Shown: in pieces, positions 43,721-52,420 of the stretch | Numbering within the stretch: position 1 is the stretch's first letter | Layout: every line of letters begins with the position of its first letter | NCBI RefSeq assembly: GCF_004795735.1 | Contig: NZ_CP039247.1 | Coordinates: forward strand, 1,116,001-1,180,000 | Direction: 5' to 3' | Source of the DNA: Corynebacterium endometrii | GTDB taxonomy: Bacteria > Actinomycetota > Actinomycetes > Mycobacteriales > Mycobacteriaceae | Length of the DNA stretch: 64,000 bases | Notes under the pieces: model-generated | The model's input: the letters and a program-made list of their open reading frames with translations, nothing else | Told to the model about the DNA's origin: nothing | The model's database searches: none | Translations under genes and position numbers: made by a program

Positions 43721-43816
43721 GAACAAAACCCGGGGCACTTCACCTCCCCAGCGACACACTGAAGAGACACGCTTTTGATTACTTAACCCGAATGCGTCCC
43801 TCGAAGCATAAGAAAC

Positions 43817-43858
43817 GGTCCTTCACCTGCATTTCTGCCGGTAAAGGACCATTTTTTC
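43817..43858. terminator. Hairpin next to tRNA-Leu
   Basis: GGTCCTTCACC (43817-43827) pairs with GGTAAAGGACC (43840-43850), followed by ATTTTTTC on the plus strand. It lies just past the 3' end of tRNA-Leu and could end that transcript on the minus strand as well. Confidence 0.75.
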
Positions 43859-43864
43859 TTGTGG

Positions 43865-43938
43865 TGCCCCTGGTGAGACTCGAACTCACACTGGACGGGT
43901 TTTGAATCCGTTGCCTCTGCCAATTGGGCTACAGGGGC
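43865..43938 (-). tRNA. tRNA with anticodon CAA (tRNA-Leu), short variable loop
   Basis: Minus-strand cloverleaf: acceptor GCCCCTG pairs with CAGGGGC, anticodon arm ACGGA-TTCAAAA-CCCGT with CAA at positions 34-36 and one A-C mismatch closing the loop, T arm GTGAG-TTCGAGT-CTCAC, discriminator A. Only about five bases lie between the anticodon and T stems, unlike the long extra arm of ordinary bacterial tRNA-Leu. Its 3' end is duplicated at 40356. Confidence 0.85.
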
Positions 43939-44012
43939 GCTGGAGAAAGATATTAGCGCACAGGCCTTCTAAAAACTAATCGGCACCCTAAACCACCCCA
44001 GGAGCACACACT

Positions 44013-44045
44013 ATGTCTACTTTTGCTTACACTTGGAAACCGTGA
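44013..44045 (+). CDS. 10-codon upstream reading frame overlapping the polA start
   Basis: ATG 44013, with AGGAG at 44000-44004, encodes MSTFAYTWKP and stops at TGA 44043-44045. This overlaps the polA GTG (44042-44044) as GTGA. polA itself has no good ribosome site, so ribosomes ending here could restart at polA. The peptide is probably a coupling device rather than a functional product. Confidence 0.5.
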   Translation: MSTFAYTWKP

Positions 44046-46687
44046 CTTCTACTAAACCTCGCTTGCTGCTTATTGACGGACATTCCATGGCTTTCCGCGC
44101 TTTCTATGCACTACCTGCGGAAAACTTCTCGACATCGGGTGGTCAACACACTAACGCGGTGTATGGCTTCCTATCCATGCTGTCTAACATCGTGGCTGAA
44201 GAGAAGCCAGACTCCATTGCGGTTGCCTTCGATGTGGGGCGCAAGACCTTCCGCACGGAGATGTTCCCTGAATACAAAGCCCAGCGTGAGGCGGCGCCGG
44301 AAGAGTTTAGGGGGCAGGTAGACCTGGTTTGCGAGGTATTAACCACCCTGGGAATCACCACGCTCTCTCGTGAGAATTTCGAGGCCGATGACATTTTGGC
44401 CACGCTGGCCACGCAGGCCACGGACTATGAGACTCTCATCGTCACAGGCGACCGTGACTACTTGCAGCTGGTCAATGATTCCACGACGGTGCTGTATCCA
44501 ATGAAGGGCGTATCAACGCTTCACCGTTTTACCCCTGAGGCTGTGGAAGAAAAGTACGGATTGACTCCGGAGCAGTATCCCGATTTTGCGGCATTGCGTG
44601 GCGATCCATCGGACAACCTTCCCAACATTCCCGGCGTTGGCGAAAAGACCGCTACCAAATGGATTCAGCAATACGGGACCCTGCAGGCGCTTTTGGATAA
44701 CGCGGACGAAGTCAAGGGCAAGGTCGGTGAGAAGCTTCGCGCCCGGATCGAGCAGGTGAAACTCAACCGCGAGCTGACCCAGATGATTCGTGACATGGAT
44801 CTTGAGGTGGGGCCGGATGATCTGGCCTTCAAGGGGGCAGCCGTTGCCGAGGTAGCCGAGCAGTTCGATTCCCTAGAGTTTGGCGGGAACCTGCGGGAGC
44901 GAGTATTGGCTGCCATCCCCAATGATGGCGGTTCGGTGGACAATGAGGTTGCTACTGAGGAAGCTCAAGTGTCTGTGGATTCCCTGGATGACACATCGTT
45001 GGCAGAGTGGCTCGAAGGCAAAAGCGGGGTAGCGGTCTATATCCAGGGTGATGGGCGGCCCGCGCGCGGTGATGCTCGCGCTATAGCGTTGGTGGATTCG
45101 GATCGCAGTGGAATTCAAATCGAACTGAGTGAAATCTCAGCAGAGGACGATAAGGTTCTGGCGGAGTGGTTATCCTCTGATGTTCCGAAGTATTTCCATG
45201 AGGCCAAGGCCGCCTTCCATATGCTCGCCGGTCGCGGCATTGAACTGCGAGGCATCGCGCATGACACCGCTATTGCCGCCTACCTGTTGCGACCGGGCCA
45301 GCGCACCTATGAACTCGGGGACGTCTACCAGCGTCACCTGAAGAAGTCTTTGGGGCAGGCCGGGGACCAGCTGACGCTCCTGGAGGATAATTCCCTGGTC
45401 GATCAGGCCGCCGCGATTGCCGAACTTGCAGTCCGCCTTACTAAGGAACTCCAGGCAATCGATTCTTATGAGCTGTATACGGACATGGAATTGCCGCTGG
45501 TCACCATCTTGGCCAAGATGGAAGCCACGGGCATCTCGGTTGACGTGGATACTCTGGAAGTACAGCTTGAGGCCTTTATTTCGCAGGTTGATGAGCAGCA
45601 GGCCGCGGCCCGTGAAATTGCGGGGGACAACTCACTCAATTTGAACTCCCCGAAGCAGCTCCAGACGGTTTTGTTCGACACCCTCGATCTGCCTAAGACC
45701 AAGAAGACTAAGACCGGTTATTCCACCGCGGCTAAGGAAATCGAGCAACTGGCGGTTAACCACCCTCATCCATTCCTCGACCACTTGTTGGCGCACCGCG
45801 AGTACCAGAAGATGAAGACCACCTTGGAGGGCTTGATCAAAACCGTCCAGCCGGACGGCCGTATCCATACCACCTTTAACCAGACGGTTGCGTCCACCGG
45901 TCGCCTATCATCCACGGAGCCGAATCTGCAGAATATCCCGGTTCGCACGGAGGCCGGCCGCAGGATCCGGTCTGCGTTCAAAGTGGGGGAGGGCTTTGCA
46001 ACCTTAGTGACCGCGGATTACTCCCAGATCGAGATGCGCGTGATGGCCCACCTGTCCCAAGATCCAGGCCTGATCGAGGCTTACCGCAACGGTGAGGACC
46101 TCCATAACTACGTGGGCTCTAAGGTCTTTGAGGTTCCGGTAAATGAGGTAACCCCGGAGCTGCGGCGCCGGGTTAAGGCCATGTCTTATGGTTTGGTCTA
46201 CGGCCTTTCGGCGTTTGGTCTTGGCCAGCAACTGGGAATCCCCGCCGGTGAGGCTAAGGGGATCATGGAAGCCTACTTTGACCGCTTCGGTGGGGTGAAG
46301 CGCTACCTGGATACTGTGGTCGATAAGGCCCGCAAGGACGGTTACACCTCAACGGTATTCGGCCGGCGCCGCTACCTTCCGGAGCTAAATTCCGATAATC
46401 GCGTGGCCCGTGAAAACGCGGAGCGGGCTGCGCTTAACGCTCCTATCCAGGGCACCGCCGCGGACATCATCAAGGTTGCGATGATTCGCGTGGATAAGGC
46501 GATGGAAGGCCTCGAGTCCCGCGTGCTGCTGCAGGTCCACGATGAACTGGTGGTGGAGGTAGCCCCTGGCGAAGAAGCTCAGGTGAAAGAGATTGTCGAG
46601 CGGGAAATGGATTCAGCCATTGAGCTCAACGTGCCGCTGGAGGTATCGGCCGGTTCCGGTAAGGATTGGGACGCCGCCGCCCACTAA
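44042..46687 (+). CDS. polA: DNA polymerase I
   Basis: Repair and Okazaki-fragment polymerase, 881 residues. Domains: 5'-nuclease (about 1-300; LLLIDGHSMAFRAFYALP, FEADDILATLA, VTGDRDYLQLV, GVGEKTATKWI), a degenerate 3'-5' exonuclease-like middle domain (about 320-490) without clear DEDD residues, and a family-A polymerase (VTADYSQIEMRVMAHLS motif A, RRRVKAMSYGLVYGLSAFGLG motif B, LLQVHDELVVEV motif C). GTG 44042 is chosen because the protein then begins TSTKPRLLLIDGHS like relatives. It overlaps a short upstream frame, suggesting coupled translation. Confidence 0.96.
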   Translation: MTSTKPRLLLIDGHSMAFRAFYALPAENFSTSGGQHTNAVYGFLSMLSNIVAEEKPDSIAVAFDVGRKTFRTEMFPEYKAQREAAPEEFRGQVDLVCEVLTTLGITTLSRENFEADDILATLATQATDYETLIVTGDRDYLQLVNDSTTVLYPMKGVSTLHRFTPEAVEEKYGLTPEQYPDFAALRGDPSDNLPNIPGVGEKTATKWIQQYGTLQALLDNADEVKGKVGEKLRARIEQVKLNRELTQMIRDMDLEVGPDDLAFKGAAVAEVAEQFDSLEFGGNLRERVLAAIPNDGGSVDNEVATEEAQVSVDSLDDTSLAEWLEGKSGVAVYIQGDGRPARGDARAIALVDSDRSGIQIELSEISAEDDKVLAEWLSSDVPKYFHEAKAAFHMLAGRGIELRGIAHDTAIAAYLLRPGQRTYELGDVYQRHLKKSLGQAGDQLTLLEDNSLVDQAAAIAELAVRLTKELQAIDSYELYTDMELPLVTILAKMEATGISVDVDTLEVQLEAFISQVDEQQAAAREIAGDNSLNLNSPKQLQTVLFDTLDLPKTKKTKTGYSTAAKEIEQLAVNHPHPFLDHLLAHREYQKMKTTLEGLIKTVQPDGRIHTTFNQTVASTGRLSSTEPNLQNIPVRTEAGRRIRSAFKVGEGFATLVTADYSQIEMRVMAHLSQDPGLIEAYRNGEDLHNYVGSKVFEVPVNEVTPELRRRVKAMSYGLVYGLSAFGLGQQLGIPAGEAKGIMEAYFDRFGGVKRYLDTVVDKARKDGYTSTVFGRRRYLPELNSDNRVARENAERAALNAPIQGTAADIIKVAMIRVDKAMEGLESRVLLQVHDELVVEVAPGEEAQVKEIVEREMDSAIELNVPLEVSAGSGKDWDAAAH

Positions 46688-46774
46688 CCGTGTTGGCACC
46701 CCGGGGCCTCCGCAGGTGGTGAAGCTGACGGCAAACGCTGTTATGGGAACGCAAAGGTCAAAAGTGAGAGGGGG

Positions 46775-47260
46775 TTAGCTTTTGGGAACCTTCCTCCACG
46801 GATTCTGGCGCTGGCCGTTGAGGAGGACCGGTTCCACAAAGGCGCCGGCGAAGGAGTCGAATAGCGATCGCCCTTGCAGCAGGGTGCTTAGCCCCACGAT
46901 GATGAGCACTATCTCGCCGGCGTATGCGAGGGCGTCGATATTAATTGCGCTTAAGCCTCCTAATAAAAGGTAGGAATTGCGCAGGGCTACCCGCCCTAGC
47001 GAAGGCCGGGCGTGGATGACCTCGAGGCGGAGGGAATACTTTCCCAGGGACGATGCCCACTTGTGCTCCACAACGAGCCGGTAGAGGAACATGCCTATGG
47101 TGAATCCGAGCACCGGCACTGCCGCGTTGGTGGACCAGTTAATGTCGAGACCAATTAGTTCGAGTATCCACAGAATCAACATGACTATGGCGGCTACGGC
47201 GAAGCCGTCGATATACCACGCAACGGTCCGCAGGCCCGTTAACTTTGCTCTTTCAACCAT
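46775..47260 (-). CDS. RDD-family membrane protein
   Basis: The 161-residue protein has about three membrane segments. RTVAWYIDGFAVAAIVMLILWI with the conserved Asp opens the domain, SLGKYSLRLEVI follows in the middle, and a second Asp region lies near LFDSFAGAFV. RDD proteins are of poorly known function, some linked to ion transport. ATG 47260 has AAGGTGG six bases upstream; a TTG at 47266 is less likely. It begins 11 bp after the methyltransferase gene and is probably co-transcribed with it; convergent with polA. Confidence 0.85.
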   Translation of the reverse strand: MVERAKLTGLRTVAWYIDGFAVAAIVMLILWILELIGLDINWSTNAAVPVLGFTIGMFLYRLVVEHKWASSLGKYSLRLEVIHARPSLGRVALRNSYLLLGGLSAINIDALAYAGEIVLIIVGLSTLLQGRSLFDSFAGAFVEPVLLNGQRQNPWRKVPKS

Positions 47261-47271
47261 GGTCAACCACC

Positions 47272-48051
47272 TTATAGCAATCGCTCAATATCGTTGCTCC
47301 TTCTAGTGCAGCAGAATATCGCCGTGCCGGGGAAAACCTCCCCGCGCTTCGGGGACCATTGGCCCCAGGTGCGCTCGAGGTCCGCTGGCCACTCGGGTTC
47401 GATTAGATTATCGATGATGAAATTGCCACGGACCTGCAACGCACGGATCCAGTCACCCATCGTACGGTGAAACTCGGCGTAGCTAATTCGGCCTTCATCG
47501 TCGTGTTCCATGTAGGCGCGATCGAAATAACTGACCTCCGCCGTGAGGCTTTCGGGATCGTCTGGGAAAATCCACCGCATAGGATGATTGACGGAGAAGA
47601 CGAAGCGGCCGCCAGGGATGATGACGCGGGAGACCTCGGCCAAAGCCGCGTCGAGGTCCGCGATGAAGGGAAAAGCACCAAAGGCGGAAAACGCTATATC
47701 GAACGAGCCGTCCTTAAAAGGTAGACGGAGGGCATCCGCTTGCACGAGGGGAAGGGGGTTTCCATCTTCATTGGAAGCGGCCCGCCGAAGCATGGCCGCT
47801 GAAATATCGCAGCCCACGGCAAGTTCGGCACGCCCCGAAACCCATCGGGTGCAAGAAGCGGAACCGCACCCGATCTCCACAACACGCTTGCCGTCCAACT
47901 CGCCTAGTAGGCGCGCGTCTTCCTCGCTGAGCATTTCGGGGCACCAGTAGAAATCGGCCAAGTATTCGGGGTGCGCGGCGTGGTAGCGGGCCGCATCCTG
48001 GTCCCAGAACGCGCGATTGGCGTCCGAGATGAGGCGGTGTAAATCAGGCAT
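47272..48051 (-). CDS. SAM-dependent methyltransferase (class I), substrate unknown
   Basis: The 259-residue protein has motif I VVEIGCGSASCTRWV, motif II-like AVGCDISAAMLRRA, QADALRLPFKDGSFDIAFSAFGAFPFI and IIPGGRFVFSVNHP. This is the pattern of small-molecule methyltransferases of the Methyltransf_11/25 type. Similar genes lie next to rpsA in other corynebacteria as I recall. The acceptor cannot be named. AATTTTTC-type leader with GAGAGAAA upstream of ATG 48051. Confidence 0.85.
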   Translation of the reverse strand: MPDLHRLISDANRAFWDQDAARYHAAHPEYLADFYWCPEMLSEEDARLLGELDGKRVVEIGCGSASCTRWVSGRAELAVGCDISAAMLRRAASNEDGNPLPLVQADALRLPFKDGSFDIAFSAFGAFPFIADLDAALAEVSRVIIPGGRFVFSVNHPMRWIFPDDPESLTAEVSYFDRAYMEHDDEGRISYAEFHRTMGDWIRALQVRGNFIIDNLIEPEWPADLERTWGQWSPKRGEVFPGTAIFCCTRRSNDIERLL

Positions 48052-48298
48052 GAGGAATATTTCTCTCTTTTCTTCGCTCTCGGATTGCCCTCTAAGCTGG
48101 GAATATGTATGCTTGGGAAGGCGTGTCTGTGCCTGTCCGGACTAACTTGCTGCAATAGGAGAGCATCTTAGCCGGTCGGGTGGGATCGAAATCCATTCTA
48201 GACGTGAGCCGTTCACGCAGCTCACACCGGATTTTCGAGAGACATGTAACTGTCCATTTACGACCTCCTATTTTCTTTTTTCGGAGCATTTTTAACAT
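48052..48298. promoter_or_regulatory. 247-bp divergent leader region of rpsA
   Basis: Lies between the methyltransferase and rpsA. It contains short GC-rich inverted repeats (for example GTGAGC...GCTCAC at 48202-48224) and a pyrimidine-rich run before GGAG (48283-48286) and the ATG. It probably holds the strong rpsA promoter, but I cannot fix -35/-10 elements with confidence. GTGAGC/GCTCAC could be an operator or an autoregulatory mRNA hairpin. Confidence 0.4.
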
Positions 48299-49759
48299 AT
48301 GTCTTCTAACATCCCACAGGTAGCAATTAACGATATTGGTACCGCTGAGGACTTCCTCGCAGCTGTTGACGCAACCATCAAGTACTTCAACGATGGTGAC
48401 ATCGTCGAGGGCACCGTGGTCAAGGTTGACCACGACGAGGTTCTGCTCGACATTGGATACAAGACCGAAGGTGTCATTCCATCCCGCGAGCTTTCCATCA
48501 AGCATGACGTTGACCCTGATGAGGTAGTCGAGGTTGGCGATCAGATCGACGCTCTTGTTCTTACCAAGGAGGACAAGGAAGGCCGTCTGATCCTTTCCAA
48601 GAAGCGTGCGCAGTACGAGCGTGCATGGGGCGCCATCGAGGAGCTTCAGGCAAAGGAAGAGCCTGTTACCGGTACCGTTATCGAGGTTGTCAAGGGTGGT
48701 CTCATCCTGGACATCGGTCTGCGTGGCTTCCTGCCTGCTTCCCTCGTTGAGATGCGTCGCGTCCGTGACCTGGAGCCATACATTGGCCAGGAGCTGGAGG
48801 CAAAGATCATCGAGCTCGACAAGCAGCGTAACAACGTTGTTCTGTCCCGCCGTGCATTCCTCGAGCAGACCCAGTCTGAGGTTCGCTCTGAGTTCCTGCA
48901 CCAGCTGCAGAAGGGTCAGGTCCGCAAGGGCGTTGTATCCTCCATCGTCAACTTCGGTGCATTCGTGGACCTTGGTGGCGTAGACGGCCTGGTTCACGTC
49001 TCCGAGCTGTCCTGGAAGCACATCGATCACCCATCTGAGGTTGTCACCGTTGGCGACGAGGTAACCGTAGAGGTTCTGGACGTGGATCTGGACCGCGAGC
49101 GCGTTTCCCTGTCCCTGAAGGCCACCCAGGAAGATCCATGGCGCGTATTCGCACGCACCCACGCTGTGGGCCAGATCGTGCCTGGCAAGGTCACCAAGCT
49201 CGTCCCATTCGGCGCATTTGTTCGCGTCGAGGAGGGCATCGAGGGCCTGGTTCACATCTCCGAGTTGGCTCAGCGCCACGTCGAGGTTCCAGACCAGGTT
49301 GTCAACGTTGGCGAAGAGGTAATGGTCAAGGTCATCGATATCGACCTCGAGCGTCGCCGTATCTCCCTGTCTGTTAAGCAGGCCGACGAGGACTACACCG
49401 AAGAGTTCGATCCATCCAAGTACGGCATGGCTGACTCCTACGATGAGCAGGGTAACTACGTCTTCCCTGAGGGCTTCGACGCAGAGACCAACGAGTGGCT
49501 CGAGGGCTACGATGAGCAGCGTCAGGAGTGGGAGGCACGCTACGCTGAGTCCGAGCGTCGCTTCAACCTGCACACCGCTCAGATCGAGCGCCACCGCGCT
49601 GCGGCCGCTGAGGCTGCAGAGTCCGGCGAGTCTTCCTCCAACTACTCCTCCGAGTCCAACGATGCAGCTCCGGCATCCGAGGGTTCGGCAGAGTCCGCAG
49701 GCTCCCTGGCTTCCGACGAGCAGCTCGCTGCCCTGCGCGACAAGCTGGCAGGCAACTAA
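48299..49759 (+). CDS. rpsA: 30S ribosomal protein S1
   Basis: Binds mRNA at the ribosome. The 486-residue protein has four S1 RNA-binding domains at about 33-107, 118-190, 205-280 and 290-362 (for example GVVSSIVNFGAFVDLGGVDGLVHVSELSW and GKVTKLVPFGAFVRVEEGIEGLVHISELA), the actinobacterial four-domain form. An acidic, Ser/Ala-rich tail follows. Codon use is strongly biased toward C-ending and GTT/CGT-type codons as expected for a highly expressed gene. Confidence 0.98.
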   Translation: MSSNIPQVAINDIGTAEDFLAAVDATIKYFNDGDIVEGTVVKVDHDEVLLDIGYKTEGVIPSRELSIKHDVDPDEVVEVGDQIDALVLTKEDKEGRLILSKKRAQYERAWGAIEELQAKEEPVTGTVIEVVKGGLILDIGLRGFLPASLVEMRRVRDLEPYIGQELEAKIIELDKQRNNVVLSRRAFLEQTQSEVRSEFLHQLQKGQVRKGVVSSIVNFGAFVDLGGVDGLVHVSELSWKHIDHPSEVVTVGDEVTVEVLDVDLDRERVSLSLKATQEDPWRVFARTHAVGQIVPGKVTKLVPFGAFVRVEEGIEGLVHISELAQRHVEVPDQVVNVGEEVMVKVIDIDLERRRISLSVKQADEDYTEEFDPSKYGMADSYDEQGNYVFPEGFDAETNEWLEGYDEQRQEWEARYAESERRFNLHTAQIERHRAAAAEAAESGESSSNYSSESNDAAPASEGSAESAGSLASDEQLAALRDKLAGN

Positions 49760-49797
49760 TTCTCAGCCCCGCTTAGCCGCGGTTAGGCAGTGAATAT

Positions 49798-49843
49798 AAG
49801 GGGTCTGGCCTCGCCGAAAGGCGAAGGTCAGGCCCCTTTTCGA
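49798..49843 (+). terminator. Terminator after rpsA
   Basis: AAGGGGTCTGGCCTCGCC, GAAA loop, GGCGAAGGTCAGGCCCCTTTT: a long stem with a GNRA-type tetraloop and T tail. Confidence 0.92.
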
Positions 49844-50035
49844 TGTTTTAAACCAATGGGGTTTGTCTCGGTCCGGCGTTGTGGCCTGAGCGCTCAATAA
49901 ACCTTGTGCCCGCATCGATGCCCGCGGTTGCTTCTGCCCGAGGGACCGGTTGAACGCTCGGGGTTTGGTTATGTGATGGCCCTTGCCTGAAAACTCTTGT
50001 GTGACCGGTCATGGGGGAGTAACGTTAGTAGACGA

Positions 50036-50041
50036 TATAAC
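50036..50041 (+). promoter_or_regulatory. Candidate -10 element of the PTS gene
   Basis: TATAAC at 50036-50041, about 28 bp before the antiterminator hairpin, would place the start of the transcript just ahead of the regulatory structures. No clear -35 is seen. A hairpin CTGGGCC-TCGAA-GGCCCAG (50045-50063) follows directly. Confidence 0.4.
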
Positions 50042-50069
50042 CAGCTGGGCCTCGAAGGCCCAGCCATCA

Positions 50070-50101
50070 GGGTTGTTACTCTCTTACTTGAGGCAAGACC
50101 T
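50070..50101 (+). promoter_or_regulatory. Ribonucleic antiterminator (RAT) site for a BglG/LicT-family protein
   Basis: GGGTTGTTACT, eight variable bases, then TTGAGGCAAGACCT matches the BglG/SacY/LicT RAT pattern GG-TTGTTACT...AGGCAA-ACC. Its 3' arm (AAGACCT) is shared with the 5' arm of the terminator that follows, so binding of the antiterminator protein would block terminator folding. The matching protein is encoded at 52421. Confidence 0.9.
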
Positions 50102-50142
50102 GAGGGGTTCGCTTTGTCGGCCCCTCAGGTCTTTATTCGTTT
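50095..50142 (+). terminator. Conditional terminator in the PTS gene leader
   Basis: AAGACCTGAGGGG (50095-50107) pairs with CCCCTCAGGTCTT (50121-50133), followed by TATTCGTTTTC. It overlaps the RAT hairpin by seven bases, and the PTS gene starts 70 bp further on. Confidence 0.92.
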
Positions 50143-50212
50143 TCACACTAGGGAGAAGGGCCTCGGCCCAGCGACTTTAGATGGCGACTAGATACCCGCG
50201 AAGGAGTGAGAC

Positions 50213-52297
50213 ATGTCAACGCAAACGCAGCAAACCGCCGAGGAAATCTTGGCCGGGATTGGCGGTGCTGACAACATCACCTCATTTACCCATTGTGCAA
50301 CTCGCCTACGCTTCGAGCTGAAAGACGTAAGCAAGGTGGACAAGGCAGGCCTCGAGTCCATAAAGAAAGTTATGGGCGCCGTCCCTCAGGGTGGGCGCAA
50401 TTATCAGGTCGTCATCGGCGGCGACGTGGCATCCGTCTACGATGACATCAACGCGCTGCCCGCGATGAAAAACGCTGGCGTCAAAAGCAACGAAGACGTC
50501 AAGGCCGAGGCCCGCGCTAAGTCGAAGGGCAAGCTGCCGTGGCTGGACACCTTCTTTGAATACCTCTCAGATTCGTTCCGCCCAATCCTGGGCGTCCTGT
50601 TGGGCGCATCACTCATCATTGCATTTACTGCGGTGATGGAGGCCGTGGGGGTTGTTGACACCCGTGACCCTAACAAAGCGGCCACGTGGGTGTTCATCGA
50701 CGCTATGTGGCGCTCCGTATTCTTCTTCCTGCCGGTAATGGTGGCCTACAACGCCGGTAAGAAACTGCGCATCGATCCGTGGGTTCCTGGCGCCATCATG
50801 CTGGCCCTGATGACCCCAGAGTTTACCGGTCTTAAGGAAAACACAGGTGCCGTATGTAGCACCAATTCCTTCGGCTCGGAGCTTTGCTCCATCGAGCTAT
50901 GGGGGATCAACATGCAGTTGCCTGATTACGGCGGCAACGTCTTCGTTCCGCTCATCATGGCGGCCGTGGCTGCACTCTTCTACAAGGGATTCCAGAGGAT
51001 TATCCCGTCTGCGGTCCATATGGTTTTCGTGCCATTTTTGACCCTCGTGTTCATGATTCCTATCACCGCATTCATCATTGGCCCATTCGGCGTGTGGATG
51101 GGCTCCATTATCGGTGTCGGGCTGGCGTGGCTGAATTCCAATGCGCCGTTCATCTTCGCCATCATCATTCCAATGCTCTACCCGTTCCTCGTACCGCTGG
51201 GCCTGCACTGGCCGCTCAATGCCTTGATGCTGGTCAATATCCAAACCTTAGGTTATGACTTCATCCAAGGACCTATGGGTGCTTGGAATTTTGCCTGCTT
51301 CGGCGCCACCGCCGGTGTCCTGTTCCTGTCCCTGCGTGATCGCGATCCGGAGATGCGCCAGACCTCTGCCTCGGCCCTGGCAGCCGGCTTGTTCGGCGGT
51401 ATCTCTGAGCCTTCGCTTTACGGCATCCACCTTCGCTTTAAGAAGATTTACCCCCGCATGCTTGTGGGATGCTTCGCCGGTGGCCTCACTATCGCGGTTT
51501 TGGGCACGGCGTCCGAGGGCGTCCAGACCTCTGCATTCGTCTTCACCTCTCTGCTGACCATCCCAGTCTTTAGCCCGGTTGTGACCTACGCCATCGCGAT
51601 CGCCGTGGCGTTCTTCGTGGCGATGGGCCTAATCATCTTCTTCGATTACCGAACCGAGGAAGAAAAGGAACAAGCTCGTGCGCGCGCCCGAGAATTCGCG
51701 GCTCAGAATTCGGATTCCCGCGCTGAAGCCGAGTCCGCGCAGCCAGCTCCCACCAGCGGCAACGATGCCGCACGGCCCGCAGCGGCGGTTGCCACTGGAG
51801 CCACTGCAGTGGCCACCGCTACAAAGCCGCGGACGGACTTGGATACGGAGCTCTTGGTGGCACCAATTAGCGGAACGGCTGTGGAACTCAAGCAAGTCGA
51901 TGACGCTGCTTTCTCCTCCGGCGCACTGGGCGAGGGCGTGGGAATCGTTCCGAGCGAATCCATCGTGGTTTCCCCGGTAGCCGGCGTGATCGCCACGGCA
52001 ATGAAATCCGGCCATGCATACGGCATCAAAACCGATGACGGTGTGGAAGTACTGGTCCACATCGGCATCAACACGGTCAAGATGAAGGGCGAGGGCTTCG
52101 ATATGGCCGTCGCCAAGGGGGATCGCGTAGAGGTTGGCCAGCCGCTGGCCACCGTTGACTTCAACAAGGTCAAGGATGCCGGCTATGACAGCACGGTCAT
52201 CATGACAGTGACCAATACGCGCAAATTCACCAGCGTTGAATGCACCTACACCGGTGAGGTTCAAGCCGGAGATCGCGTAATCAGCATTACCAAGTAA
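50213..52297 (+). CDS. PTS EIIBCA component, glucose/beta-glucoside family (ptsG-like)
   Basis: Imports and phosphorylates a sugar using phosphate from HPr. The 694-residue protein has domain order B-C-A: EIIB with phospho-Cys in ITSFTHCATRLRF (about residue 32), EIIC with about ten membrane segments (SDSFRPILGVLLGASLIIAF ... LGLHWPLNALMLVNIQTLGYDFIQGPMGAWNFACFG ... GGISEPSLYGI), an Ala-rich linker, and EIIA with phospho-His in VEVLVHIGINTVKMKGEGF. Position between rpsA and coaE and overall likeness match C. glutamicum ptsG. Control by a RAT/terminator and an adjacent BglG-type gene is instead typical of bgl systems, so glucose and beta-glucoside are both possible substrates. GAAGGAG precedes ATG 50213. 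Confidence 0.92.
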   Translation: MSTQTQQTAEEILAGIGGADNITSFTHCATRLRFELKDVSKVDKAGLESIKKVMGAVPQGGRNYQVVIGGDVASVYDDINALPAMKNAGVKSNEDVKAEARAKSKGKLPWLDTFFEYLSDSFRPILGVLLGASLIIAFTAVMEAVGVVDTRDPNKAATWVFIDAMWRSVFFFLPVMVAYNAGKKLRIDPWVPGAIMLALMTPEFTGLKENTGAVCSTNSFGSELCSIELWGINMQLPDYGGNVFVPLIMAAVAALFYKGFQRIIPSAVHMVFVPFLTLVFMIPITAFIIGPFGVWMGSIIGVGLAWLNSNAPFIFAIIIPMLYPFLVPLGLHWPLNALMLVNIQTLGYDFIQGPMGAWNFACFGATAGVLFLSLRDRDPEMRQTSASALAAGLFGGISEPSLYGIHLRFKKIYPRMLVGCFAGGLTIAVLGTASEGVQTSAFVFTSLLTIPVFSPVVTYAIAIAVAFFVAMGLIIFFDYRTEEEKEQARARAREFAAQNSDSRAEAESAQPAPTSGNDAARPAAAVATGATAVATATKPRTDLDTELLVAPISGTAVELKQVDDAAFSSGALGEGVGIVPSESIVVSPVAGVIATAMKSGHAYGIKTDDGVEVLVHIGINTVKMKGEGFDMAVAKGDRVEVGQPLATVDFNKVKDAGYDSTVIMTVTNTRKFTSVECTYTGEVQAGDRVISITK

Positions 52298-52420
52298 GCA
52301 CGCACGCTTAGCGCGTGTTGCCGCAAGCACCTGGCCCGCTCTACTAGACCATGAATGCCTAGGGGAGCGGGCCGCTAGCGTAACGCGTCAGTTACTTTTT
52401 ATGGCGTAAAGTACGCACTA

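Larger units (their letters stand above)
40381..43863. mobile_element. Small tRNA-Leu-bounded accessory island filled with IS3-family fragments
   Basis: The interval between the two tRNA-Leu 3'-end repeats contains at least six IS3-family pieces on both strands and a 32-codon membrane peptide gene. No backbone gene is present. No integrase gene remains, so the boundary model rests on the repeats. Just inside the left end, 40381-40537 carries no gene but short repeats (GTTAAC twice) as seen near phage attachment arms. Confidence 0.65.

Noticed and set aside
48092..49594. 500-codon minus-strand open frame opposite rpsA
   Set aside because: Caused by the strong codon bias of rpsA; composition is Leu/Val/Asp-rich nonsense without domains.
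50045..50063. CTGGGCC/GGCCCAG hairpin taken as a second terminator in the PTS leader
   Set aside because: No T run follows; it lies just upstream of the RAT and is more likely part of the leader fold.
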